Notes under the pieces: model-generated | Told to the model about the DNA's origin: nothing | Databases searched by the model: none | The model's input: the letters and a program-made list of their open reading frames with translations, nothing else | Part shown: in pieces, positions 53,018 to 62,600 of the stretch | How the letters are laid out: each line of letters opens with the position of its first letter | Position numbering within the stretch: position 1 is the first letter of the stretch | NCBI GenBank assembly: GCA_016699405.1 | Contig: CP064972.1 | Span: 1,953,501 to 2,017,500, forward strand | Direction of reading: 5' to 3' | DNA length: 64,000 nucleotides | Origin: Holophagales bacterium | GTDB taxonomy: Bacteria > Acidobacteriota > Thermoanaerobaculia > Multivoradales > JAGPDF01 | Translations under genes and position numbers: made by a program

Positions 53018-54871
53018 GTGGCCTCCTCCTCGCGTCGCAGGTCCTCCCGCACCACGGCGCCGGTGCCGAATCCGTCGCCGCCGGCCTCTCGGCCGGAGCC
53101 GTCCTTCGTCCGCTCGCTGCTGACCCGCCGGATGGCGATGGCCCTCCTGCCGTCGCTGCTTGCTCTGGGCGTTTTCGCCACGACGCTCGCCAACGGTTTC
53201 GTCAACGACGACGAGCATCAGGTCCTGCTGAACCCCTGGATCCGGGACCTCGGCTCCCTTCCGCGCATCCTGTCGCGCAGCGTCTGGGGTTTCCTCGACG
53301 CGCCGGTGGCAGCCGACTACTACCGGCCGGTGATGCATCTCGTGCTCCTGGCGGAGAACCTCCTCTTCGGTCTGCGTGCGTGGGGGTTCCACCTGGTCAA
53401 CGTGCTGTTCCACGCGGTGAACACCGGACTCGTCTTCCTGTTCGTGGAGAGGCTCGTCCTCGCTGAGGGCGGAGCGGCGACGACACCGGCGCGGAAGGGC
53501 GACGACGCACACTGGATCGTCCCGTTCGTCGCTGCAGCGATCTTTGCCGTTCATCCGGCTCAGACCGAGGCGGTGGCCTGGGTTGCCTCGCTGCCGGAGC
53601 TCACCTTCACGCTGGCCGGTCTGCTGGCGTTGTGGCTCGAGATCGGTGCGCGGTCACGCCCCGACCGGACGTCGACGGCGGCGCTGGCGGCGTTCGGTCT
53701 GGCACTCTTGGCGAAGGAGACGGCGGTCGTCGTCCCGGTGCTGCTGGCGAGCTGGGAGCTGACGGGGACCGGGACCTCGTGGAGCGCCCTTCGTGCGGCC
53801 GGGCGCCGGGTGCGTCCCTACCTGGCGCTGACCGGCGTCTACCTGGCGATTCGGCAGGCGATCCTCGCCGCGGCGAACCTGCGCAACCTCGACGACTGGC
53901 ATCCGACGGCGCTCGAGGCCGTCGCCGGGGCCGGTGTGCTCGTGCGCGACTACCTGAGCGTCCTGCTGCTGCCCGACGAGCTCGATCACTGGCGCCGTTT
54001 TCGTCCGGCGGATTTCCAGTGGTCGGTCGAGGGGGGCTCGGTGCTTTTCGCCTTGGGCGTCGTCGGTGCGGCGGTCTGGGTCGCGCGTCGGCGCCGAATC
54101 GCGCGCTTCGGTCTGGCGCTCGTTGCTCTCCCGCTTGCTCCCGCGTTCTACGTGAGCCTCGGCCGGGGAGCGCCGCCGGCCGAGCGCTACCTGTACCTGC
54201 CGATGGTCGGATTCGCCTTGCTCGGAGCGCTGGCGCTTCAGGCGATGGCGTCGCGTCCCCGCCTGCGCCTCGTCGCCGTGCCGACACTTCTGCTGACCGT
54301 GACGCTCCTTGCCGTCCTGACGTTGCGGCGCATCCCGGTGTGGAAAGACTCCTACACGCTCTTCGTGGACGCGAAGGCCCGAGGGTCCGACGTCCCGCTG
54401 CCGCCGGCGTCTCTCGCCGCGACGCTGCTCGCACGAGGGCGCCCTGCCGAGGCCGTGGCCTTGCTGCGCATCCTCGCCGAGGCCGAGCCTGCCCGCGCCG
54501 CGTCGTTGTCCGCCTTGGGAGGAGCCCTGCTCGTCGCTGGTCAGGGAGAAGAGGGCATCGGGCTCCTGCGGCGAGCTCTCGCTCTCGCCCCCGAGGACGC
54601 TGCCGGCCACTTCGACCTGGCAGGTGCGCTCTCCAGGAGCGGGCGGTCGAGCGAGGCGTTGGAGCACTATCGAGTTGCCGTCCGGCTACGGCCCGACAAC
54701 CCCTACTTCCATGCCGTGGCGGGCATCGAGTGCGCGGAGCAGGGGCATCTCGACGAAGCGGTCTCTCGCTTCGAGGATGCCGTGCGGCTCGCCCCGGCCG
54801 AACCGTCCTATCGCAGGAACCTCGAGCGGGCGCTGGCCTTGCGAGCCGCCCGCTCGTCGGCCGCGCGCTAG
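53018..54871 (+). CDS. TMTC-like polytopic membrane protein with TPR repeats
   Basis: A 617-residue membrane protein with about ten helices (40-440) and C-terminal TPR repeats (about 450-605). NDDEHQVLLNPWIR after the first helix and YYRPVMHLVLLAENLLFG, then PFVAAAIFAVHPAQTEAVAW, match the TMTC/PMT-like glycosyltransferase pattern with acidic residues in the first external loop. Relatives O-mannosylate or otherwise glycosylate exported proteins. It starts GTG with GGGAG, 22 bp after the 12-haem gene, so it is in the conduit operon and may glycosylate the Ser/Thr-rich cytochromes. Its stop and that of the convergent 15-haem gene share the sequence CTAG. Confidence 0.78.
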   Translation: MASSSRRRSSRTTAPVPNPSPPASRPEPSFVRSLLTRRMAMALLPSLLALGVFATTLANGFVNDDEHQVLLNPWIRDLGSLPRILSRSVWGFLDAPVAADYYRPVMHLVLLAENLLFGLRAWGFHLVNVLFHAVNTGLVFLFVERLVLAEGGAATTPARKGDDAHWIVPFVAAAIFAVHPAQTEAVAWVASLPELTFTLAGLLALWLEIGARSRPDRTSTAALAAFGLALLAKETAVVVPVLLASWELTGTGTSWSALRAAGRRVRPYLALTGVYLAIRQAILAAANLRNLDDWHPTALEAVAGAGVLVRDYLSVLLLPDELDHWRRFRPADFQWSVEGGSVLFALGVVGAAVWVARRRRIARFGLALVALPLAPAFYVSLGRGAPPAERYLYLPMVGFALLGALALQAMASRPRLRLVAVPTLLLTVTLLAVLTLRRIPVWKDSYTLFVDAKARGSDVPLPPASLAATLLARGRPAEAVALLRILAEAEPARAASLSALGGALLVAGQGEEGIGLLRRALALAPEDAAGHFDLAGALSRSGRSSEALEHYRVAVRLRPDNPYFHAVAGIECAEQGHLDEAVSRFEDAVRLAPAEPSYRRNLERALALRAARSSAAR

Positions 54872-56223
54872 TCGTTGCGACCGTTCGCTCGGGCCGGGCT
54901 CGGCGTGGCGGTTGCCGGGCGACGAGCCGGGTTCTTCCGATCGTAGGTGACCGGCTTGTGACAGCCGGGGGCACAGCTCCCGCCGTCCTCGGTGCGCACG
55001 AACTTCAACGGCAGGGTCCAGGAGCCGAAGGGGACGCTGTCGGCGATCAGTCGATCGTTGCCGCCGCCGTGCAGGGTGTGGCAGAGCCGGCAGCTCCGCC
55101 CCTTCTGGGCGTTGTTGACGTGGAGGAAGTGCAGGTTGCGCTCGCCGTCGCGGAATCCGGTGGCAAACGACGTGTCCGGGTACTGCAGCAGGTCGCGCTG
55201 GTGGCAGTTGAAGCAGAGCTCGTAGGCCTTGTCGGTGTAGGGAACGTACGGAGCGGCGGGGAAGCTCGCGTTCAGCAGCTTGCGTTCGGTGCCGCCGTGC
55301 GGGCGGTGGCAGGCCGTGCAGCGCCCCTCCTGGATCGGACCGTGCAGGAAGGTCATCCCGGCGTCGAGCACCTTGGGGTGACAGGAGAGGCAGGTTTCCT
55401 TCTCGGTCTTCACCAGGAGCTTGGCGTTGTCGGTGGCGTGCGGCGAGTGGCAGGTCGCGCAGGCCTTCTCGGCGTCGAGGGCGGCGTGGGTCGAGGGACC
55501 CTTGACCTGCTCGGCGATCGCATCGTGGCACTGGTAGCAGAGCGCCGCGCCGGCCTCGGCCAGGAGTTTGGGGTGAGCCGCGCCGTGCGGATCGTGGCAC
55601 GAGGTGCAGCCGCTCTCGATCGCCGGATGGACGTTCTTCTTGGCGAGCATCTCGCGCACTTCCCCGTGACAGGTGAAGCAGAGGTCGTCCCCGGCCTTGA
55701 CCAGCAGCTTCGCGTTGTCCGACTCGTGCGGCAGGTGACACGAAGCACAGGCGCCGGCCGAGACCGGTCCGTGCAGCAGCGCGTGCGACGTCTGGTCGGC
55801 GTGGCAGCTGGCGCACAGCTCGCTCGCCGGGGCGGTCAGGAGCTTGGCTTCCTTGGACGCGTGGGGATCGTGGCAGGTGGTGCACATCCCTTCGCTGACC
55901 GGTGAATGCACCGACTTCTTCGTGCCGATCGCGTCGTGGCAGTTGGCGCAGAGGGCCGGCGGCTCGGCGGTGAGCTTGAAGGTGCGCTTGCCCTTCTGGG
56001 GATGCGGTTCGCCGAGCGCCTCGTGGCAGCTGTCGCACGAGTCCGTGGCCGCATGCACGTTGGCAGCGGCGACGAGCCCGGCGTGACATTGGGCAGACGT
56101 GCAGGTCTCCTGCGCCAGGCCGGGAGCGGCGCAGAGCAGCGCGACGAGCACCGCCGACGAGGCGGCGAGTAGCCGCAGGAAGCGGGCTGCCTGGTCGGAG
56201 TGCAACGAAGCCATGATGATCAT
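54868..56223 (-). CDS. Fifteen-haem c-type cytochrome (doubled CXXCH family)
   Basis: A 451-residue exported cytochrome with a signal peptide (ending GLAQ near residue 38). It has 13 CXXCH sites, one N-terminal CX4CH (CTSAQCH) and one C-terminal CX3CH (CAPGCH). Most sites belong to a repeat of about 50 residues with HGPV...CxxCHxPHxSDNAKLLV...LCxxCH, so haems come in pairs. The C-terminal third (FRDGERNLHFLHVN onward) is shared with the decahaem protein at 15485, which has fewer repeats. It is convergent with the TMTC-like gene. AGGAG lies 9 nt before the first ATG. Confidence 0.93.
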   Translation of the reverse strand: MIIMASLHSDQAARFLRLLAASSAVLVALLCAAPGLAQETCTSAQCHAGLVAAANVHAATDSCDSCHEALGEPHPQKGKRTFKLTAEPPALCANCHDAIGTKKSVHSPVSEGMCTTCHDPHASKEAKLLTAPASELCASCHADQTSHALLHGPVSAGACASCHLPHESDNAKLLVKAGDDLCFTCHGEVREMLAKKNVHPAIESGCTSCHDPHGAAHPKLLAEAGAALCYQCHDAIAEQVKGPSTHAALDAEKACATCHSPHATDNAKLLVKTEKETCLSCHPKVLDAGMTFLHGPIQEGRCTACHRPHGGTERKLLNASFPAAPYVPYTDKAYELCFNCHQRDLLQYPDTSFATGFRDGERNLHFLHVNNAQKGRSCRLCHTLHGGGNDRLIADSVPFGSWTLPLKFVRTEDGGSCAPGCHKPVTYDRKNPARRPATATPSPARANGRND

Positions 56224-56360
56224 CGGCCGGTTCTCCTGGCGTTGGCGAATGGCGAGGGCTCGAGGATAGCGAAGCGCGACGGCGAGAACCGTCGGAGATC
56301 GGCGGTGCGCTCGGTCACGTGGAACGCCTCTTGCTTGGATCGTGCCACTGAAGGTTCGTG

Positions 56361-56750
56361 ATGCGCATTCTCGTTCTCGACGAAGGTCGCTTGCTCCCCT
56401 GGCTGGTCGCCCGTGCTCTCGGTGCCGGCTACGAGGTGGAGGGTGTGGACAGCTTCGACCGGGCGCTCCGGCGCATTCTCGAGTCGCATCCCGATCTCGT
56501 CGTCGTCAGCCTGACGCAGGCACGCCTCCCCTGGCGCGAGCTGCAGCATCTCTGTGCAGCGCAAAAGCCCGTGATCCCAGTGCTTTACGAGTCTTGCGTC
56601 GAGTCGGGGCCGGGCGAGCTCGGCCTCCTTCCCCTCGAAGGTCGGGCGGAGTTCGTCGTCAAGCCGGTTCCCAGCGCCCAGCTCGGCGGCACGCTGCGTC
56701 GATTGATCGCCGGCGAGCCGACGAGCCCCTTGTCGGCGACGGCTTCCTGA
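56361..56750 (+). CDS. Degenerate receiver-domain protein
   Basis: A 129-residue stand-alone receiver-like protein. The N-terminal acidic pair is partly kept (VLDEGR) and the conserved Lys is present (VVKPV near residue 105), but the strand that normally ends in the phospho-acceptor Asp reads LVVVSLTQARLPW, with Ser in place of Asp. It therefore probably works without phosphorylation, as a protein-interaction module. ATG at 56361 is used; a GTG lies one codon earlier. No kinase or output domain is adjacent. Confidence 0.65.
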   Translation: MRILVLDEGRLLPWLVARALGAGYEVEGVDSFDRALRRILESHPDLVVVSLTQARLPWRELQHLCAAQKPVIPVLYESCVESGPGELGLLPLEGRAEFVVKPVPSAQLGGTLRRLIAGEPTSPLSATAS

Positions 56751-56901
56751 CCAGATCCGTGCCGCAGTGGTCTTCGCGGGGTGGGTCGAAGTCCCCAGTT
56801 GGACGAAGGTATAGCGCGAGATTCCCCACCCCCGAACGCCGGTGAGAGAGCGGTCGATGGCGAGGGGCAGCGCCGAGCGAGCGCCGGGCGCGGGCATCGT
56901 T

Positions 56902-57759
56902 CTAGGGGGCCGGGCGGGTGGAGAAGACCCAGCGCAGAGGCATCGCGGGGTTGCCGGCACGATCGCGGAAGAGCTGGTACTGCTCGCTGTTGAGCCAGAG
57001 AACATAGGTCCTTCCAGGCTCGAGACGCACCGGCATCGCGGCCGTCCGTCCATCGGGCTCGAAGTAGGCCTTCCCGGTAGCGGTGGGGAAGTCCGCGCCT
57101 TCGGTGACCCAGGACCAGCTCTCCTCCATCGGGCGGTCGAAGGTCGCCCGCAGCAGGGCCTTCGTCGGATCCACGCCGGTTGCGCCGTTGGGCGGGTCGA
57201 GCGTGATCACCCGGGGAGCCACCGCGTGGGCGGCCAACGCCGTCACCGCGGGTCCGTCCGATCCCGGTGCGGAGGGGGCCGAGCGCGTCGTGAAGGTCCA
57301 GCGCAACGGCTGGGCGGGGACGCCCGCGTTGCTCCTGAAGTAGCTGTACTGCGGCGAGTTCACCCAGACCACGTAGGTGTGTCCCGGTAGGAGGTGGGTC
57401 TGTACGGTATTGACGCGAGCTTCGGCGTCGAACACCGCCTCCCCGAGCTCGGGGGCCGTCTCCGGTCCTTCGATCACCCACGACCAGCCGTCTCGGTCCA
57501 TCGCACGGTCGAAGGTGACCGAGATGGACGCCCGCCCCGGATCGACATCCGCGGCGCCGTTCGGTGGGTCGAGCGAGATGACTCGCGGGGCCTCGGCGTT
57601 CGGCACGGTCGCAGCCTGCGTTGCCGTTGCCGCCGGCGAGGTCGATGGCTGGGTCGACACCGTCAGGCGAGGCGTCGCTCCGTCACAGGCGCCGAGCAGC
57701 AGGCCGAGAGCGGCGCCGGTCCGCACCAGAAGTCGGGATGGGGTCTCGCGGCTCGCCAT
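56902..57759 (-). CDS. Lipoprotein with two SbsA/Big_5-type Ig-like domains
   Basis: A 285-residue lipoprotein with lipobox LLLGAC (Cys near residue 24). Two homologous domains of about 105 residues follow a short Thr/Ala-rich linker. Each begins PRVISLDPPNGA or PRVITLDPPNGATGVDP, continues VTFDRAMD or ATFDRPME, and ends LRWTFTTR or LRWVFSTR, the pattern of the bacterial Ig-like domain Big_5. A strong GGAGGAG precedes the ATG. It is divergent from the lipoprotein at 57872. It is probably a surface binding or structural protein; there is no enzymatic motif. Confidence 0.78.
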   Translation of the reverse strand: MASRETPSRLLVRTGAALGLLLGACDGATPRLTVSTQPSTSPAATATQAATVPNAEAPRVISLDPPNGAADVDPGRASISVTFDRAMDRDGWSWVIEGPETAPELGEAVFDAEARVNTVQTHLLPGHTYVVWVNSPQYSYFRSNAGVPAQPLRWTFTTRSAPSAPGSDGPAVTALAAHAVAPRVITLDPPNGATGVDPTKALLRATFDRPMEESWSWVTEGADFPTATGKAYFEPDGRTAAMPVRLEPGRTYVLWLNSEQYQLFRDRAGNPAMPLRWVFSTRPAP

Positions 57760-57871
57760 GGGGTCTCCTCCGGGCGCTCTTTCTCTCGCGGATGGCCCCC
57801 TGGACGCGCCACCCGTTGGGGCGGCGACGCGACCCGCTTCGTTGCTATCCTTGCTCGCCCAGGGGGAAGAC

Positions 57872-58753
57872 ATGACCAAGAGCCTTGCTTTCAGCCTCGT
57901 CGCGTTCGCCGCCATCGGCGGAGGGACGCTTTCCGGTTGCGGTTCCGAGCCGGCGATTCAGGTCCAGGTCGCCGAGGCGACGCCCGCGGCGACGCCGGGT
58001 GCCGCCGCGGGTCCGGCAGCCGTGGCCGCCCAACCGGATTCCGCGGCGGCGGTTCCGGCGCCCGTAGCGCTCCCGCCCAGCCACCCGCGCCTCGACGCGC
58101 CGGTGCAGCAGGCTCCGCCGCTCGCACCGGGGGCCGTCATGCCGGCCAACCACCCGCCGCTCGACGGAGCGACGCAGAGCGCGCCGCCCCTTCAGCCCGG
58201 TGCCGTGATGCCGGCGAACCATCCACCGATGGGCGGCGCGGCTCCCGCCGGAATGGAGCTGGCGCCGGTCGACCCGGCTCTTGGCAGCGGCGAGAAGGCG
58301 ATCGCCTGGCAGGTGCCGAGCGGGTGGGCTGCCGTGCCGCCGTCCTCGAACATGCGTCGGGCGCAGTATCGCGTGCCGGGCAAGGGAGGCGATGCCGAGT
58401 GCGCGGTCTTCTACTTCGGTCCCGGACAGGGCGGTGACCCGCAGTCGAACGCGGAGCGTTGGGCGTCGCAGTTCGTCGGGCCCGATGGCCAGCCCGGTTC
58501 GGCGAAGATGACGACGCGGCAGCTCGAGGCGAACGGGGTGAGGATCCTCTTCGTCGAGACGAAGGGAACCTACCTGGCCGGCAGCATGATGGGCGGGCCA
58601 GGCAAGGCCGTGCCCGGTCAGGCTCTCCTCGGCGCCATCGCCGAGGGTCCGGACGCGAACTGGTTCTTCAAGATGACCGGGCCGGAGTCGACGATCGACG
58701 CCCAGCGGGCGGCGTTCGAACAGATGCTCAAGTCCCTCAAGAAAGGGAGCTGA
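57872..58753 (+). CDS. Lipoprotein with HPxL repeats
   Basis: A 293-residue lipoprotein (lipobox TLSGC, Cys near residue 23). A Pro/Ala-rich segment contains three short repeats (LPPSHPRLDAP, VMPANHPPLDGA, VMPANHPPMGGA) separated by APPLxPGA, then a globular domain of about 160 residues with WQVPSGWAAVPPSS and FYFGPGQGGD. The His-Pro repeats could bind metal or haem, but this is speculative. A TATCCT -10-like hexamer lies 20 nt before the ATG, which has AGGGGGAAG upstream. It precedes the tetraheme cytochrome gene by 132 bp. Confidence 0.7.
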   Translation: MTKSLAFSLVAFAAIGGGTLSGCGSEPAIQVQVAEATPAATPGAAAGPAAVAAQPDSAAAVPAPVALPPSHPRLDAPVQQAPPLAPGAVMPANHPPLDGATQSAPPLQPGAVMPANHPPMGGAAPAGMELAPVDPALGSGEKAIAWQVPSGWAAVPPSSNMRRAQYRVPGKGGDAECAVFYFGPGQGGDPQSNAERWASQFVGPDGQPGSAKMTTRQLEANGVRILFVETKGTYLAGSMMGGPGKAVPGQALLGAIAEGPDANWFFKMTGPESTIDAQRAAFEQMLKSLKKGS

Positions 58754-58792
58754 CCTCCCCAGCCGGGCGGGGAAAACGCGGTTCTTCCCTGC

Positions 58793-58798
58793 TAACCT
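58793..58798 (+). promoter_or_regulatory. Putative -10 element (TAACCT)
   Basis: TAACCT 87 nt before the ATG of the tetraheme cytochrome, at the start of an intergenic region otherwise free of coding signal. No -35 recognised. Confidence 0.25.
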
Positions 58799-58885
58799 AG
58801 ATGGTGAATCCACCCACTCGGCCATGGGGGCCAGGCGGTGGTTCGTGCCTCGGCACCGAACCGAACGAGAGGAGGAGGGAACCCG

Positions 58886-59290
58886 ATGCGGAAGCTGTTC
58901 GTGACACTGGCTGTTGTCTGTCTCGTGCTCGCGGGTGTGAGCTTGGTCTCTGCCGCGACCGCCAAGCAGGCGCCGCAGGAAATCACCATCTCCGACTGCC
59001 AGGCCAAGCAGCCGCCGGTGAACTTCCCGCACGGGAAGCACCTGACGCTCGACTGCAAGACCTGCCACCACACCCAGGCCGACCTGAAGGCCGGAACCGA
59101 TGTGGCGGTGAAGGCGTGCAAGGATTGCCACGTCGCGCCGGAGAAGCCCGAGACGCCGAAGTGCTCCGAGATGAGCATGACGAAGAACCCGTTCCACATC
59201 TCTTGCATCGGCTGCCACAAGGCCGAGGTGGCGAAGAACGCCGCCAAGCCGCTCCCCGTCAAGTGCGCTGACTGCCACAAGAAGGCGTAG
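58886..59290 (+). CDS. Periplasmic tetraheme cytochrome c3/c7-type
   Basis: A 134-residue protein with a signal peptide (residues 1-23) and four CXXCH sites (CKTCH, CKDCH, CIGCH, CADCH) in a Lys-rich mature domain of about 110 residues. VNFPHGKHL before the first haem supplies distal His ligands, as in class III cytochromes c3 and in PpcA-type c7 proteins (the latter have three haems). Such small basic cytochromes shuttle electrons across the periplasm to outer-membrane conduits, so this is the likely partner of the porin-cytochrome operon. AGGAGGAGG ribosome site, own terminator downstream. Confidence 0.92.
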   Translation: MRKLFVTLAVVCLVLAGVSLVSAATAKQAPQEITISDCQAKQPPVNFPHGKHLTLDCKTCHHTQADLKAGTDVAVKACKDCHVAPEKPETPKCSEMSMTKNPFHISCIGCHKAEVAKNAAKPLPVKCADCHKKA

Positions 59291-59311
59291 CTCACAGCCT
59301 TTCGCAGGAAC

Positions 59312-59360
59312 CGGGCGGCGCGCCGTTCTCACGAACGGCAGGCGCCGCCCGATCTTTTTT
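59312..59360 (+). terminator. Rho-independent terminator
   Basis: CGGGCGGCGC (59312-59321) pairs with GCGCCGCCCG (59342-59351), with an inner GCCGTT/AACGGC stem, followed by ATC and a run of T. It is the one classical T-tailed terminator in the window and follows the tetraheme gene. Confidence 0.9.
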
Positions 59361-59684
59361 CGGCGACCGCGAAGAGCAGAGCGCTGGCGGCCTCGACCGA
59401 TCCTCCTCGGGCCCCGCCGCAGCCCGTGCACCGGCGAGATCCCCCGGCCGTTCGATCGACCGGGTCCTGGACGTTTCGTCCAACGACAGCCAGGCGAATC
59501 CGCGCCGGCTTCGGTCTCGAGGTGCCGCCCGGCCGTTCGATGCGCGCGAGCGACCCCCCGACGCGGAGAGATCCGCACCATGTCGAGGAGCCGACGGTCT
59601 GCCGGTTTCGAGGCGGCCGATTCCGGGGTCTAATGGAGTGACGCCACGCTTCCGAAGCCCGTTCGACGACGAATCGAGGATGCC
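59361..59684. other. Intergenic region without recognised content
   Basis: After the terminator, 324 bp before the alpha-2-macroglobulin-like gene show no convincing reading frame, repeat or structured RNA on either strand. A GAGG lies 8 nt before the ATG at 59685. Confidence 0.6.
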
Positions 59685-62600
59685 ATGCTCGCCATGAACC
59701 TCACCCGACTTGTTCTCTCCGCCCTGGGCCTTTCGGCCATGCTCGGTCTCGCTGCGTTCGCCGCCGGTGGCGGAGGGGACGGAAAAGGGACGACCGCACC
59801 GGCAACCTGGAAGGAGATCGAACGGCTGAAGGAAGACCAGAAGTTCGCCGAGGCGCTCGAGCGTGTGGAGAGCGTGCGGACCGCGGCGCAGGCGGCTGGG
59901 CAGAGTGCGGACTGGACGCGCGCGCTGCTCGAGGCGGCCGAGCTCCGCGGAGCGCTCGGCGAGTTCGCGGCGGCGGTCAACGAATTGCGTCGGGCCGAAT
60001 GGCCTGCGGACCGCGCGTCGCGTGCCGCCCTCTCGCTGCACCTCGGCGCCTCGCTACGCCAGTACCTCGCGAGCTACGGATGGGAGGTGCGACAGCGCGA
60101 GCGCGTGGCGGGCGAGGGTCCGTTCGACCTCGAGTCGGCCACGGCCGAGCAGATCGGCGCCGAGGCGGTGCGGGCCTACCAAGCGGCCTGGGGTGAACGC
60201 GAGACGCTCGGCGCGCGTCCGGCGGGGTCGCTGCCGGGGATGACGAAGAACACCTATCCCGCCGGGATTCGCCCCACCCTGCGCGACAGCTTGACCTATC
60301 TGCTCGCCGGGATCCTCGCCGACACCTCGCTGTGGACCCCAGAAGAGCTTGCCGAGCGCCGGCGCCTCGACGCCAAGGCCCTGGCCGGGCCGGCGCCGAA
60401 GGCCGCCGTTCCGGGCGAAGCGAAGCTCCATCCACTGGAGCAGCTCGCCGCGGTGCTGTCGGATCTCGAGCGTTGGCACCGTCAGGCCGGCCGCCCGGAG
60501 GCCGAGCTCGAGGCGATGCTCGAACGATCACGCTTGCTGTCTGAAGGCTTCGAGGCGGACGCGGATCGCAAGAGCGTTCGCGAGGCGCTGGCGGAGCGGC
60601 TTCCGTCGTTTCGCTCGTACCCCTGGTGGAGCGAAGGGATGGCGACGCTCGCCGATCTCGTGAAGGGCTCGGACGAGCCCGGAGCGACCGCCGAGGCCCA
60701 CGCCATCGCGCGCCGCGGCGCGCTCGCCTACCCGGCAAGCTCGGGCGGCCGCCGTTGCCGCGCTCTCGTCGAGCAGATCGAGGCGCCGGACTACGGTCTG
60801 CAAGCGATGGCCGTCGACGCCCCGGGCAAGCGGTCGATCGAGGTGACGCACCGCAATCTGCCACGTCTCTACTTCCGCGCTCTCGCGGTGGACCTCGAGA
60901 CGCGGCTCGGGCTCGCCGTCGAACAGGACGTCTGGCCGAGTGGCGACGAGCTGCTCCGGCTGCTCGGCCGGGAGCAGCCGGCAGCCGCATGGACCGTCGA
61001 GCTGCCGTCGACACCCGACTTCGAAACCCACCGCACCTTCGTGACGCCGCCGCTGCTGCGCTCGGGCGCCTACGTGGTCGTCGCCTCGGCGACACCCGCA
61101 TTCGGCGAGCGCGGCAACCGACTCAACGCGGTGCGCCTGCTGGTCTCCGACCTCGTGCTGCTCGAGGAGTGGACCGGTGGCTCGCAGGTAAGGCTGCGGG
61201 CGGTCTCCGGATCGACCGGGCAGCCCGCGGGCGGCGCGGAGATCTCGCTCTATCGCGTCGATTGGCAGCAGCCGGCGCGACGCGTGGGCGGAGGCCGGGT
61301 CGATGCCGACGGCCTGCTCGAGACGAGGCTCGACGAGGGTGCGTCGGATGGACGGCTCCTCATCCTCGGTCGTTGGCAGGGGCAGATCGCCTGGCGGGCC
61401 GAATGGCGCTCCACCTGGGAGGCGCCGGCGCCGACCGAGCAGCTGTCGACACTCCTGTTCACCGATCGGGCGCTCTACCGCCCGGGCCAGGTGGTCCACT
61501 GGAAGGGCCTTGCCTACCGAGTGCGGTCCGACGTCGGACCGCTCGCGCCGCTGGTCGGGCATTCGCTCCGGGTGTCTCTCGTCGATGCCAACAACGAGGT
61601 CGTCGCCACGGGCGAGGCGGAGACGAACGAGTTCGGCACCGCCTCCGGCGATCTGACGATCCCGAGCGGGCGCCTGCTCGGCAACTGGCGCCTCACCGCC
61701 GATCCGAACGGTGCGGCGTCGATCGCTGTCGAGGAGTACAAGCGCCCGACCTTCGAGGTCGAGCTGCTCGACCCGGAATCGCCGTTGCGCCTCAATCGCG
61801 AAGCGACCCTGCGAGCGGAGGCGCGTTACCTCTTCGGCCTGCCCCTGCCCGATGGGCGCGCCGCATGGCGGGTGATTCGCGAGCCGGTGCTTCCACCCTG
61901 GCTCTTCTGGTTCTCCGAGAAGGGGATCTGCTTCTGCTTCCGCGTGCCGCTCGACACCCGCCCCCTCACCGTCGCGACCGGCACCGGGGCCGTCGGCAGT
62001 GACGGCCGGGTGGCGATCGTCTTCGACCCGCGAGCCGACGAGCGGGAGAAGGGCTCGGGAGTGACCTATGCCTACCGGGTCGAAGTGGAGGTCACGGACA
62101 GCGGCGGCGAGACCCGCTCGGCGACGCGCTCCTTCCGGCTCGGCTGGGCGGCGGTCGAGGGTGCGCTCGAACCTCCGGGCGGCTTCCTGGTCGCCGGCCA
62201 GAGCGCCACGGTCGCGGCGACGCGCGCCGACTTCGAGGGCGTGCCGCGGGCCGGCGAGGCGAGCTGGAGGCTCGTTCGCCTGATCCAGCCGGAGCGTGCC
62301 CTGCTTCCTGCCGACCGGCCGGTCGAAGTTTCACCGCTCGAGCCAGGGGAGACCCCGCCGCTGCGGACGCCGGGCGACCTCCTTCGCCCGCGCTGGGAGG
62401 GGGGCGGGCGTTGGGAGCCGGTGGTCGCTGCCTGGAAGGAAGGCGAGGCCGTGAGCCATGGGCAGCTCCTGCACGGGGGCGACGGGCGCGCGTCGATCGC
62501 CTTGCCGCCGCTCGCCCCGGGCGCCTATCGGCTGCGGTGGGAGACGCTCGACGACGTCGGGCAGCGCGCCGAGGCGCAACGCGATCTGCTGGTGGCCGGA

